From the NCBI GenBank assembly GCA_965204295.1, contig OZ241973.1:1302001-1366000 (forward strand): DNA of 64,000 nucleotides. The letters run 5' to 3'. The notes under the pieces were generated by a model. It saw only the letters and a program-made list of their open reading frames with translations. It was not told the origin of the DNA and did not search any database. Positions within the stretch are counted from its first letter, which is position 1. Each line of letters opens with the position of its first letter. This DNA is from JAWKWH01 sp965204295 (GTDB lineage: Bacteria; Pseudomonadota; Alphaproteobacteria; Rhizobiales; Rhizobiaceae). Below are positions 25,473 through 34,400 of this stretch, in pieces. The position numbers were made by a program, and so were the translations under genes.

Positions 25473-26252
25473 TCAGACGGCGCCGCCGAGCGATTCTTCC
25501 GGTTGCGCCGGTTCCTTGCCGCCGACCATCATGTCCCGCAGTTCCTCGGGCGAGATTTCGCCTCGCGCCGCTTCGGCGAGCGTTTTGCCGCGGTTCAGAA
25601 CCGTGAACCGGTCGCCCACCGCCAGAGCATGACGCGCATTGCGGGTGACAAACACCACGCCGACGCCGTTTTTTCTGACCTCGTCGACAATGGCGAGCAG
25701 ATTGGCGGTCCGGCGCGCGCCAAGCGCCGATGTCGGCTCATCGAGGAGCAGGACTTTCGCGCCGAAATACACCGCGCGGGCAATCGCGACGGTCTGCCGC
25801 TCCTCGCCGGACAATGCGCCCGCCGCCCGGTCCGGTCCGCGCAGATCGACGCCCATCCCGCGCATTTCCTCCACGGTCGTCCGATTGGCGTAATCGCGGT
25901 CGAAAAACGGGATTCCGAAACGTTTCTTCAGGGGCTCGTTGCCCATGAAGAAATTCCGGCCGACCGACATCAGCGGGATCATGGCGAGGCGCTGATGCAC
26001 CGTCGCGATCCCCACCGTCATCGCATCGCGCGGACCGGCGAAATCCGTCGGTCGGCCTTCGAAGTAAATTTCTCCCTTCGTCGGCCTGTGCACGCCGGAC
26101 ATCGTTTTGATGAACGTGGACTTGCCCGCGCCATTGTCGCCCAGAAGGCAGTGGCACTCTCCCGGGAAAACGTCCAGCGAAACACCGGCCAGCGCGATTA
26201 CGGAGCCGAAACGTTTTTCAATATCGATCATCCTGACGATGGGATCGGCCAT
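25473..26252 (-). CDS. Sugar ABC transporter ATPase (FrcA/RbsA-like, single domain) with altered motifs
   Basis: A 259-residue cytoplasmic ATPase for a CUT2-type sugar importer. Visible are Walker A G-D-N-G-A-G-K-S-T (38-46), Q-loop Gln87 and Walker B L-L-L-D-E-P (168-173). Two positions deviate: the signature is L-S-G-E-E (147-151) instead of L-S-G-G-E, and the H-loop His, normally in I-T/S-H-N, is Arg204 in V-T-R-N-A-R-H. The His is nearly invariant in working ATPases. The start is 1 bp after the permease stop, so the two are co-translated. Together with the broken binding-protein gene this suggests a transporter losing function. Confidence 0.85.
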   Translation of the reverse strand: MADPIVRMIDIEKRFGSVIALAGVSLDVFPGECHCLLGDNGAGKSTFIKTMSGVHRPTKGEIYFEGRPTDFAGPRDAMTVGIATVHQRLAMIPLMSVGRNFFMGNEPLKKRFGIPFFDRDYANRTTVEEMRGMGVDLRGPDRAAGALSGEERQTVAIARAVYFGAKVLLLDEPTSALGARRTANLLAIVDEVRKNGVGVVFVTRNARHALAVGDRFTVLNRGKTLAEAARGEISPEELRDMMVGGKEPAQPEESLGGAV

Positions 26253-26253
26253 G

Positions 26254-27357
26254 TCACTTCCCCCCCGTTATCGTGCGCCGGATACAGGCGTTCAGGACGA
26301 CCGCCGTCAGCAGAAGGATGCCCAGGAACACCCGGAACAGCGAACTTTCGACGCCGGCGAAGAACAGCCCCTGCTGCACGATGCCGAAGATGAGGGCGCC
26401 CAGCGCGGCGCCGATCACGGAGCCGTAGCCGCCGGTCAGCAGCGCGCCGCCGATAACCGCCGCGACGATCGCCTCGAACCCCTTCAGAAGACCCCGGTCG
26501 GCGCCGGCCGAACCGAACTCCATCACCTGGGCGGTTGCGAACACGCAGGCGCAGAAGGCGGTGAACATGAACATCAGGATCTTGACGCGATTGACCGGAA
26601 CGCCCGAATTGCGCGCCGATTCGGCGTCTCCGCCCGAGGCGAATATCCAGTTGCCGAACCTGGTCCGGGTCAGGAGAACGTGTCCGAAAACGATCAGCGC
26701 GATGGCCCAGACAATCAGCATTGGGATGCCGTCGACCACCGGCTGTCCGATGCGGCTGCCGCGCTCGAATGTCGCGACGATTCCGACATCGCCGAGCCAG
26801 GCGAACAGACCGCCCAGTATCCTGCCGCCGAAAACCGCGGCCAGCCAGTCGCCCTCGGCCACATCCTTGACCCCGCCGATGATGGTTTTGCGTTCGACGG
26901 TCTGCGGCAGGTAGATCGTGAATCCGCGCAAAATGAACAGGAACGCCAGCGTCACGATAAAACCCGGCAGACCCGTTCGGATCACAATGTAACCGTTCAG
27001 TGCGCCGATCGCGACGCACATGGCGAACGTGACGACGATCGCCATCCAGACCGGCCATCCCATGGTGACCGCGAATATCGCGATCATCATGCCGCAGAAA
27101 CCGATCATCGAACCGACGGAAAGGTCGAACTCGCCGGCGATCATCAAAAGACATGCGCCCACCACGATGATCATGAACTGCGCCGAAACCACCGACCAGC
27201 TCATGACGCCCCGCGAATTGAACATGCCGGAATCGAATGCGAAAATCAGAAAGAACGCGAACACGACGATCGTTCCGCAGACACCGCCCAGTTCGGGTCG
27301 TATCAGCGCCTTTCGGAACGTCGACATCTCCCTGATGCGTTCGTCAGCGGTGGCCAT
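26254..27357 (-). CDS. Sugar ABC transporter permease (RbsC/FrcC family)
   Basis: A 367-residue inner-membrane permease with about ten hydrophobic spans and the CUT2 hallmark G-E-F-D-L-S-V-G-S-M-I-G-F. Further family segments are G-L-P-G-F-I-V-T-L-A-F and A-V-I-G-G-A-L-L-T-G-G-Y-G-S-V-I-G-A. The ATG at 27357 is chosen because M-A-T-A-D-E-R-I-R-E is a normal N-terminus; the open frame extends upstream for 103 codons only because it reads through the remains of the binding-protein gene. Its substrate is probably a polyol or sugar linked to the neighbouring inositol genes. Confidence 0.88.
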   Translation of the reverse strand: MATADERIREMSTFRKALIRPELGGVCGTIVVFAFFLIFAFDSGMFNSRGVMSWSVVSAQFMIIVVGACLLMIAGEFDLSVGSMIGFCGMMIAIFAVTMGWPVWMAIVVTFAMCVAIGALNGYIVIRTGLPGFIVTLAFLFILRGFTIYLPQTVERKTIIGGVKDVAEGDWLAAVFGGRILGGLFAWLGDVGIVATFERGSRIGQPVVDGIPMLIVWAIALIVFGHVLLTRTRFGNWIFASGGDAESARNSGVPVNRVKILMFMFTAFCACVFATAQVMEFGSAGADRGLLKGFEAIVAAVIGGALLTGGYGSVIGAALGALIFGIVQQGLFFAGVESSLFRVFLGILLLTAVVLNACIRRTITGGK

Positions 27358-27447
27358 TCCTCGTCTCCGCGAATTTCGGCAAATCGGCCGTTTCAGCCGG
27401 CCTATTATGGGCCGGCCGCCTTTCGCTATCAATAGCGCCCGGTTTGT

Positions 27448-28001
27448 CCGGCGGTATTCGCCCGCATACTTTTCAATCGATCCCGGACCGTCGGCGGTCA
27501 CGAAACCCGGGCCGAAATAGATGTCGCCGGCCATGCCGGTTTCATCGAGCGTCAGGATGGCGTCGGTGTTCGGGTTGGCGGACGGATACGCCAGAACCTC
27601 GTTCTTGATTTCCGCCGGATCCGCGCCGCAGTCGAGCATGGCGGCGCCCGTATTCATGACGATCACGTCGATGCCCGAACGGCGGCCTCGATCGGTCCGT
27701 TCAGCACGTCAAAATCAGCCAGTATGGTGATAATGCCGTTCGGGCCGGAGGCGGTCGCCCGCTCGATGATGCGCGTCATGTCGGCGATGTCGCCCGTCGG
27801 AGGATTGCGGTATTCAACCTCGACGCCCATCTGCTCGCCGGCCAGCGCAATACCGTTTTTGATGGTGTTCCACCGGCTATCGCTGTCAGGCGCGTGGCTG
27901 ACCAGAACGTATTTCTCTCCCTCGGCCCATGCCGCGCCGGCTGCTCCGGCGACCGCCGCACCCATGGCAACGCCGATCAAGCTTTTGAACAAGCGTTTCA
28001 T
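27448..28001 (-). pseudogene. Periplasmic sugar-binding protein, frameshifted and internally deleted
   Basis: The N-terminal part (28001 to about 27680) is a good CUT2 binding protein: a signal peptide ending A-A-W-A, then V-L-V-S-H-A-P-D-S-D-S and Y-R-N-P-P-T-G-D-I-A-D-M. It ends at a frameshift after G-P-I-E-A-A-V. The other frame continues S-G-I-D-V-I-V-M-N-T-G, and then three segments of the mature protein are missing in frame: after M-N-T-G (roughly 75 residues), after D-A-I-L-T-L (about 15) and after G-D-I-Y-F-G (about 50). The last recognisable piece is P-G-F-V-T-A-D-G-P-G-S-I-E-K-Y-A-G-E-Y-R. These gap sizes are judged from memory of the family. No ligand-binding fold can form. Confidence 0.82.
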
Positions 28002-28095
28002 TTACATTCCTCCCGGGAATTTCACTTCGACATTTCGACAACCGGAATGCCGGTCGGGCTCCTCCGACTTCGAAAAACAAAAACATTCAGAGTCT

Positions 28096-28115
28096 TTTTG
28101 CAACCGGTTGCAAAA
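28096..28115. promoter_or_regulatory. LacI-type operator, divergent lacI / sugar transporter promoter
   Basis: TTTTGCAACCGGTTGCAAAA is a perfect 20-bp palindrome with the central CG typical of LacI-family operators. It sits between the binding-protein gene (minus) and the LacI regulator (plus). The same 20 bp occur at 32410-32429. Confidence 0.85.
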
Positions 28116-28185
28116 TCTTTTGCGATTCGATACCGTTTGGCCATGCAAAGGCTCCGTTGCATTCGGAGAGCCGGAGGGAGGCGAC

Positions 28186-29184
28186 ATGGCGGCGACGCTG
28201 AAGGAGGTGGCGGAGCGCGCGGGGGTTTCGCGCTCGGCGGTCTCGCGCGCTTTCACCGCAGGCGCCAGCGTTTCGGCAAAAACCCGCGGCAAGGTGGAAA
28301 GGGCGGCCCGCGAACTTGGCTATAGTCCGAGCCTGATCGCCCGCAGCCTGGCGACAAACCGGACCAAGCTGATCGGCCTGATCGCCAACAATTTTCAGAA
28401 TCCGGTCTTTCTGGAGGTCTTTGATCTCTATACACAGACACTCCAGCAGCGAGGATTGCGACCGCTTCTGGTGAATCTGACCCGGGAAACCGACCCCGCG
28501 CACTCGGTACGGATGTTGCGCCAGTACAGCGTCGATGGCGTCGTCGTCGCGACATCGACGCTGCCGCCGCAATTTGCGCAATCGTTCAAGGATGCGAACG
28601 TGCCGGTCGTTCACGCATTTGGCCGGTATAACGCGGAGACCGGAGTGCCGGTGGTCGGCATCGACAATCACGCTTGCGGCGTTCTGGCGGCCGAGGCGTT
28701 GCTGAATCGGGGATACGGGTCGATCGCCGTGCTGGGCGGACCTGAGACAGCGACCTCAACGCAGGATCGCCTGACCGGCTTCAGGGAGCGGATGGCGATG
28801 GCGGGACGGCCGATCGCCGACATCCGCTTCGCCGCCGACTATTCATATTATGCCGGGCGCGATGCGATGCATTCCCTGCTGTCGGAAAAGACGGTGGATG
28901 CCTTGTTCTGCGGCGACGATCTCATCTGCATGGGCGCCATGGACGCCGCCCGCGGCCGCGGGCGGAAAATCCCCGACGACATCGGTTTCCTCGGTTTCAA
29001 CGACATGGATATGGCCGGCTGGGAGGCTTACGCGCTCAGCACGATCCGCCAGCCGACCCGCGACATCATTCTCGCTTCGGTCGATCTGGTGGCGGACATG
29101 GTCGAAAGGCCGGACCGGCCACATGAATCGCGTCTGTTTGAATGTTGTGTGGTCGAGCGGAAAACGTTGAAAGCGATCGCCTGA
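28186..29184 (+). CDS. LacI-family transcriptional regulator of the inositol/sugar island
   Basis: A 332-residue repressor. The N-terminal helix-turn-helix is T-L-K-E-V-A-E-R-A-G-V-S-R-S-A-V-S-R-A-F (about residues 4-23), followed by the hinge L-I-A-R-S-L-A and a periplasmic-binding-protein-like effector domain with V-D-G-V-V-V-A, A-V-L-G-G-P, I-G-F-L-G-F-N-D-M and I-R-Q-P. The start at 28186 has GGAGGGAGG upstream. The perfect operator 71 bp upstream, repeated between the iol dehydrogenase and iolD, makes it the likely regulator of both divergent promoters. The inducer is not deducible; inositol or a breakdown product is the natural guess. Confidence 0.9.
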   Translation: MAATLKEVAERAGVSRSAVSRAFTAGASVSAKTRGKVERAARELGYSPSLIARSLATNRTKLIGLIANNFQNPVFLEVFDLYTQTLQQRGLRPLLVNLTRETDPAHSVRMLRQYSVDGVVVATSTLPPQFAQSFKDANVPVVHAFGRYNAETGVPVVGIDNHACGVLAAEALLNRGYGSIAVLGGPETATSTQDRLTGFRERMAMAGRPIADIRFAADYSYYAGRDAMHSLLSEKTVDALFCGDDLICMGAMDAARGRGRKIPDDIGFLGFNDMDMAGWEAYALSTIRQPTRDIILASVDLVADMVERPDRPHESRLFECCVVERKTLKAIA

Positions 29185-29198
29185 ACCCGGTAAGGGGA

Positions 29199-30356
29199 TC
29201 AGCGCGCCGAGGGCGGCCGCGCGTCGACCCAGCCTCCACCTCGGCGGGCCGATGCCGCCGCCGCTTCAATCGCCGCCATTGATCGCAGACCGTCTTCCGC
29301 CGTGGGATAGTTCAAGGCAAGCGGATCGGGCTCGCGCCCTTCCTTTCTCGCCATGACGACTTCGGCCAGATCCCGATAGATGTTGGCGAAGGCGGCAGGC
29401 GCGCCCTCGGCGTACCCGATGGCCAGCCATGACGCCCTTTGCGCTTCCGGAGCGAGCAAAGGTTCGCCCCGTTCCAGAACGCGAACGGACCGATTGATCG
29501 GATTCCAGTAGAGCTGATTGGGGTGTTCCTGCGCCCAGCGCAGGCCGCCCTTTTCGCCGAACACCTGCAGCGTCAGACCGTGCATGCGGCCAATGGCGAT
29601 GGAACTCGTCCACAGGCGGCCAACCGCGCCGCCATCCATGCGCAGCGCCAACAGAGCGTCATCCTCCAGTTCACGTTCCCGCAGGCATGAAGCAAAATCC
29701 GCCGACAGTTTTTCGACTTCCTGACCGAGCACAAAACCGGCCATGTGCAGCGCATGAATGCCGCAATCGGCAAACTGCGCCGAAACGCCCGCCTGCTTGG
29801 GATCGTACCGCCAGCGCACCCTCGGATTGTCGAGGTCGGCGGCATCGGCATGGAATCCGTGTGAAAATTCCGCGACGAATGCGCGGATTTCGCCAAGATC
29901 GCCGCGCGCCACCATCGCCCGCATCTGACGCACCATCGGAAAACCGGTATACCCGTAATTCACCGCGCAGATCCGGCCGGCGCTTTCGGCAAGCGCGACG
30001 GTCTCCTCGGCCTCCGCGACGGTCATGGTCATCGGCTTTTCACAAAGCACATGAAATCCCGCTTCGAGAAACGCCTTCGTGATTTCGAAATGGGTTGAAT
30101 TCGGCGTCGCCACCGTCACCAGATCGATGCGGTCATCGCGCGCTTTCTCCCCTTCGAGCATGTCCCGCCAATTGCCGTAGGCCCGGTCTTCATCCAGGCC
30201 GAGCCGTACGCCGTAATCGCGCGCGCGTTTCGGATCGATGTCCATCGCGCCGGCTCGAAACGCAAAGGCGTTATCCATTCCGGACGCCACCCGATGCGCC
30301 AGACCGATCTGGCTGCCCTCGCCGCCGCCGACAATTCCCCAACCGGGACCGCTCAT
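29199..30356 (-). CDS. Gfo/Idh/MocA oxidoreductase (inositol-dehydrogenase-like)
   Basis: A 385-residue NAD(P)-dependent sugar or polyol dehydrogenase. It has the Rossmann start W-G-I-V-G-G-G-E-G-S, V-A-T-P-N-S-T-H-F, the catalytic E-K-P-M-T-M, and A-D-C-G-I-H-A-L-H in the substrate domain. It is the third gene of the minus-strand operon after another Gfo/Idh enzyme and a TIM-barrel isomerase, ten bases from its neighbour. The operon setting fits oxidation of an inositol isomer, but scyllo-inositol, myo-inositol or another sugar cannot be told apart here. Start ATG 30356 fits the family; upstream frame is ignored. Confidence 0.82.
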   Translation of the reverse strand: MSGPGWGIVGGGEGSQIGLAHRVASGMDNAFAFRAGAMDIDPKRARDYGVRLGLDEDRAYGNWRDMLEGEKARDDRIDLVTVATPNSTHFEITKAFLEAGFHVLCEKPMTMTVAEAEETVALAESAGRICAVNYGYTGFPMVRQMRAMVARGDLGEIRAFVAEFSHGFHADAADLDNPRVRWRYDPKQAGVSAQFADCGIHALHMAGFVLGQEVEKLSADFASCLRERELEDDALLALRMDGGAVGRLWTSSIAIGRMHGLTLQVFGEKGGLRWAQEHPNQLYWNPINRSVRVLERGEPLLAPEAQRASWLAIGYAEGAPAAFANIYRDLAEVVMARKEGREPDPLALNYPTAEDGLRSMAAIEAAAASARRGGGWVDARPPSAR

Positions 30357-30366
30357 GAAATTCGCC

Positions 30367-31257
30367 CTAAAACCCGATTGATTCCAGATATTCGCGGTTT
30401 GCAATCGCATCATCCATCGGGGGTGCCGCCGCCGCCGGATCACAGTCCTGCTCCACCGTGCACCAGCCCTCGAAACCGTGGTCCATCAGCAGCTTTCGAA
30501 CGGCCGGAAAATCCGTTTCACCATCGGCGAGATTACAGAAGATGCCCTGCCCGCACGCTTCATAGAAATCGGTGCGATTGGCGATCACATCGGCTTTCAC
30601 CGCGGGGTCGATATCCTTGAGGTGCATGTAGGAAATGCGGTCCATGTGCCGTTTCATGAAGGCGACCGGATCAAATCCGGCATAATGCGCATGACCCGTG
30701 TCAAAGCAAATCTTCAATATGCTCTCGTCGATTTCCCCCAGCAGACGCTCGGTCTCCGTTTCAAAATCCAGAAACCCCGCCGCGTGCGGATGCATGCCGA
30801 CCGTCAGGCCATACTCCTGCGAACCGATCTTTGCCGCCGTACGGATGCGCTCGACATAGGCGTCCCATTCCGTCTGCCCCATCTGCTCGGCCTCCTCGGG
30901 GCGCCCGGCGGTGGGTGCGCGGCGCGGAGAAATCGAATCGATCAGCACCAGATGTTTAGCGCCATGGGACACCAGCGCCTTGCAGGTGCGATGGGTTCCG
31001 TCGAACACATTGTCCCACATGTCGGGATCGTGGAATGCACGGAACACGACGCCGCCAATGAGTTCCAGTTCGCGTTTTTCCAGTTCCGGTCCCAGTTCGT
31101 CGGGGTCTTGCGGCATGAAACCGACGGGTCCAAGTTCGACGCCATTGTACCCGGCCTGCCTGCACTCATCAAGTACGCGTTCCCAGGACGGGTTTCTCGG
31201 ATCATCGGGAAACTCCACGCCCCAGGAACACGGAGCATTGCCTATTCTGATCGACAT
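30367..31257 (-). CDS. Sugar phosphate isomerase/epimerase, IolE/IolI-like TIM barrel
   Basis: A 296-residue AP_endonuc_2-type TIM barrel, beginning M-S-I-R-I-G-N-A-P-C-S-W-G-V. Metal ligands are suggested by V-E-L-G, G-M-H-P-H-A-A, C-F-D-T-G-H-A-H-Y and Y-M-H-L-K-D, ending with C-T-V-E-Q-D. Members include inosose dehydratase (IolE), inosose isomerase (IolI) and 3-epimerases. Because no other IolE is present in the island, it is a candidate for the dehydratase step between the dehydrogenases and IolD. The N-terminus differs from the canonical IolE form I remember, so I do not assign a symbol. Confidence 0.78.
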   Translation of the reverse strand: MSIRIGNAPCSWGVEFPDDPRNPSWERVLDECRQAGYNGVELGPVGFMPQDPDELGPELEKRELELIGGVVFRAFHDPDMWDNVFDGTHRTCKALVSHGAKHLVLIDSISPRRAPTAGRPEEAEQMGQTEWDAYVERIRTAAKIGSQEYGLTVGMHPHAAGFLDFETETERLLGEIDESILKICFDTGHAHYAGFDPVAFMKRHMDRISYMHLKDIDPAVKADVIANRTDFYEACGQGIFCNLADGETDFPAVRKLLMDHGFEGWCTVEQDCDPAAAAPPMDDAIANREYLESIGF

Positions 31258-31269
31258 GGTGATCGTTCT

Positions 31270-32385
31270 CTATACTTCGTTGACTTCGACCCAACGGGCG
31301 TTCTCGTGGGAGAGCCACGCCGCTTCCACGATCTGATTGACAACCATGCCATCCCGAAAGGTCGGCCAGACCGCCGTCCCGGTTTCGATTGCCGTCAAAA
31401 AGTCCTTCGCTTCGATAATGATCTGGTCCTGATAGCCGGTGCCGTGGCCAGGTCCCTGACAGAATGGCAGATAGTCCGGATGTTCCGGCCCGGTCAGAAT
31501 CTTCTTGAACCCGCGAACGGCCGGTTCGGCATCGGCTTCGTAAAGCCAAAGCGCGTTCTGATCCTCCTGATTGAACCGAATCGCGCCTTTTGTTCCGCTG
31601 ATCTCGTAGATGTAACCCATCTTGCGGCCGGTTGCGACACGGCTGAAATAAAGCTGCCCCATCGCGCCACTTTCAAAACGGCACATGAAATGCGCCTGGT
31701 CGTCATTTGTCACCGTCACCGGACCGGCATCCGATGGCCGCTCCCGATGAACGGTCCGGATATCGGCGCAGAGCGAACGGACCGGCCCGGCCAGAGCCAG
31801 AGCCGCATTGATCATGTGCGGTGCAAGATCTCCCATCGTGCCGTTTGAGCGGCCTTGATTGCGCCATGTCGCCGGCCGGTCGGGGTCGGAGAAGAAATCT
31901 TCCGTGTGCTCGCCGCGAAAATAGCTGATATCGCCTAGTGTTCCGTCCCCGATCAACTGCCGCGCAAGTTGCGATGCGGGTGTACGGATATAGTTGAAGC
32001 CGGTCATGTTCGCGGCGCCCGCCCGATCCGCAGCGTCGGCCATTTCGCGGCTTTCCGCCACCGACAGACCAAGCGGCTTTTCGCAGAAAACCGGCTTGCC
32101 AAGTTCGAACGCCCTTAGCGCGATGTCGCGGTGCAACTCCTGCGGCGTTGCGATGACGACCGCCTCGACGCGATCGTCATCCACGAGTTCACGCCAATCA
32201 TGCGTATGACGGGCAAATCCGAATTCCGCCGCCTTCGCCGCGGCGCTCTTCGGGTTTGACGTGCCGATCATTTCAAGCCGCGGCCGCAGCGCCGTGTTGA
32301 ATACCGCGCCAACGGCCCGCATCGCCACGCTATGGGCCTTTCCCATATAGCCGCCGCCAAGAATCCCGATGCCGATTTCCCGCAT
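31270..32385 (-). CDS. Gfo/Idh/MocA oxidoreductase, first gene of the operon
   Basis: A 371-residue dehydrogenase with G-I-L-G-G-G-Y-M-G-K-A-H (NAD loop), V-I-A-T-P-Q-E-L-H, E-K-P-L-G-L-S (catalytic Lys), and G-D-L-A-P-H-M-I-N in the substrate domain. It is transcribed divergently from iolD, with the shared LacI operator 24 bp upstream of its start. The ATG at 32385 is chosen because M-R-E-I-G-I-G-I-L fits the family; the open frame runs 25 codons further through the operator. Its likely role is the first oxidation of an inositol or related polyol. Substrate is inferred from neighbours only. Confidence 0.82.
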   Translation of the reverse strand: MREIGIGILGGGYMGKAHSVAMRAVGAVFNTALRPRLEMIGTSNPKSAAAKAAEFGFARHTHDWRELVDDDRVEAVVIATPQELHRDIALRAFELGKPVFCEKPLGLSVAESREMADAADRAGAANMTGFNYIRTPASQLARQLIGDGTLGDISYFRGEHTEDFFSDPDRPATWRNQGRSNGTMGDLAPHMINAALALAGPVRSLCADIRTVHRERPSDAGPVTVTNDDQAHFMCRFESGAMGQLYFSRVATGRKMGYIYEISGTKGAIRFNQEDQNALWLYEADAEPAVRGFKKILTGPEHPDYLPFCQGPGHGTGYQDQIIIEAKDFLTAIETGTAVWPTFRDGMVVNQIVEAAWLSHENARWVEVNEV

Positions 32386-32409
32386 ACCGTCCGCTATCTC
32401 GAATTTTGT

Positions 32410-32429
32410 TTTTGCAACCGGTTGCAAAA
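32410..32429. promoter_or_regulatory. LacI-type operator between the dehydrogenase operon and iolD
   Basis: An exact copy of the 20-bp palindrome found at 28096-28115 (TTTTGCAACCGGTTGCAAAA). It lies in the divergent promoter region, 24 bp upstream of the Gfo/Idh start and 81 bp upstream of iolD, so one repressor could control both directions. Confidence 0.85.
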
Positions 32430-32510
32430 CAGCTAAACACCGATTACGCTTACGCGTCAAGCGGCGAATTCGATACGCCCGTATTTCAATTCGTGTTTTG
32501 CGGAGGCAGC

Positions 32511-34394
32511 ATGTCGGCAGGCGGTAAGACAGTTAGGCTGACCATGGCCCAGGCGCTTGTGCGCCATCTGGCGAACCAGTTCATCGAGATCGACGGTGTA
32601 GAACGGCGCCTTTGCGCCGGCGGATTCGGCATTTTCGGACATGGCAACGTGACTTGCCTTGGAGAGGCGCTTTACGAAAACCGTGAAGCGCTGCCGCTGT
32701 GGCGCGGCCAGAACGAACAATCCATGGCCATGGCGGCGGTCGGCTATGCCAAGCAGAAATTGCGCCGGCGCTTTATGTTCGCGACGACATCGGCGGGACC
32801 GGGAACGACCAATCTGCTTACCGCGTCAGCCACCGCCCACGCCAACAGATTGCCGCTGCTGATGCTGAGTGGCGACACATTCGTAACCCGTCTGCCGGAT
32901 CCGGTGTTGCAGCAGCTTGAGCACTTCGACAACCCGTCGCTTTCGGTCAACGACGCATTCAAGGCGGTTACCCGCTATTGGGATCGGATTGTCCACCCGG
33001 CGCAAATCGTCCAATCAATTCCGAACGCGATCGCCACCATGCTCGATCCGGCCGATTGCGGCCCGGCATTTGTCGGATTGCCGCAGGATGTTCAGGGCTG
33101 GGCCTGGGATTTTCCCGAGGAATTCTTCGAGCGCAGGATACATCGTATCCGCCGACAGAGGCCGGATGAGCGCGAGGTCGCCGATGCGGCGGCGCTGCTG
33201 AAAAGCGCCGAACGCCCCATGATCATTGCCGGCGGCGGCGTGCAGTATTCGCGGGCCGTGGCCGAACTGACCGCTTTCGCGGAAAAACATTCCATTCCCG
33301 TGGTCGAAACCATCGCCGGTCGCGCCAACATGGTTCATGCGCACACGCTTAACTGCGGACCAATCGGCGTAACCGGATCGAACTCCGCAAACAATATCGC
33401 CGGCAAAGCCGATGTCATCATCGCCATCGGCACGCGCCTGCAGGATTTCACCACCGGCTCATGGACGGCATTTCAGGCGGACGCGAGGATCATTTCGCTC
33501 AACGCCGCTCGCCACGATGCGGGCAAGCACCTCGCCCTGCCGGTTGTCGGCGACGCTAAATTGTCGATCGATGCGTTGAGTTCGGCGCTGGCAGGCTATC
33601 AGGCGCCGGAAAGCTGGACATCCTTCGCTCGCGAAGAACGCGCCGCCTGGGATGCCTATATCGACGACAATACGTCCCCCGCCGGCAAATCCGGCTCCAA
33701 CCGCCCTTCCTATGCGCAGGCGGTCGGTGCGGTGAACGAGCTTTGCGGAGACAACGACCGCATCGTTGCGGCGGCCGGCGGATTGCCGGCGGAAGTGACC
33801 GCCAACTGGCGCACGAAAAAGACCGGCACCGTCGATGTCGAGTTCGGTTATTCCTGCATGGGCTACGAAATCGCCGGCGGCTGGGGCGCGCGTATGGCGC
33901 AGGCCGAGAGCGACCCGGAGGCCGACACGATCGCGTTTACCGGCGACGGTTCCTACCTGATCATGAATTCCGATATCTATTCGTCGGTTCTGACTGGCAG
34001 GAAGATGATTGTCGTCGTGCTCGACAATGGTGGATTTGCGGTCATCGACAAACTGCAAAACAATACCGGCAACACTTCGTACAACAATCTCATCGAGCAT
34101 TGCAATATCGCCGTCGAACCCTTCGCCGTCGATTTCGAGGCACACGCCAGGGCCATGGGCGCCGAGGCCGAAACGGTGCAATCCATCGCCGAATTCCGGG
34201 AGGCGTTCAAACGCGCCAAGGCGGCGAAGCGCACCTACATCATCGCGATGAAAGTCGACGCCTTCGAGGGCTGGACCGGCGAGGGCCACGCCTGGTGGGA
34301 GGTCGGCACACCCGAAGTCTCCAATGACGCCGATGTTCGCAAGGCGCATGACGAGCAGGAAGCCGGTCGCGCGCGCCAGCGCCGGGGCGTGTAG
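32511..34394 (+). CDS. iolD: 3D-(3,5/4)-trihydroxycyclohexane-1,2-dione hydrolase
   Basis: A ThDP-dependent ring-opening enzyme of myo-inositol catabolism, 627 residues. Family features are R-L-T-M-A-Q-A-L-V near the N-terminus, G-G-F-G-I-F-G-H-G-N-V, G-Q-N-E-Q-S-M-A-M-A-A-V-G-Y-A with the cofactor Glu, T-S-A-G-P-G-T-T-N, and the ThDP/Mg motif G-D-G-S-Y-L-I-M-N-S-D near residue 480. Start ATG 32511 follows CGGAGGCAGC. It heads iolD-iolC-iolB-aldolase, with a 6-bp gap to iolC. The LacI operator upstream predicts induction by an inositol-derived signal. Confidence 0.95.
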   Translation: MSAGGKTVRLTMAQALVRHLANQFIEIDGVERRLCAGGFGIFGHGNVTCLGEALYENREALPLWRGQNEQSMAMAAVGYAKQKLRRRFMFATTSAGPGTTNLLTASATAHANRLPLLMLSGDTFVTRLPDPVLQQLEHFDNPSLSVNDAFKAVTRYWDRIVHPAQIVQSIPNAIATMLDPADCGPAFVGLPQDVQGWAWDFPEEFFERRIHRIRRQRPDEREVADAAALLKSAERPMIIAGGGVQYSRAVAELTAFAEKHSIPVVETIAGRANMVHAHTLNCGPIGVTGSNSANNIAGKADVIIAIGTRLQDFTTGSWTAFQADARIISLNAARHDAGKHLALPVVGDAKLSIDALSSALAGYQAPESWTSFAREERAAWDAYIDDNTSPAGKSGSNRPSYAQAVGAVNELCGDNDRIVAAAGGLPAEVTANWRTKKTGTVDVEFGYSCMGYEIAGGWGARMAQAESDPEADTIAFTGDGSYLIMNSDIYSSVLTGRKMIVVVLDNGGFAVIDKLQNNTGNTSYNNLIEHCNIAVEPFAVDFEAHARAMGAEAETVQSIAEFREAFKRAKAAKRTYIIAMKVDAFEGWTGEGHAWWEVGTPEVSNDADVRKAHDEQEAGRARQRRGV

Positions 34395-34400
34395 GGGGTA

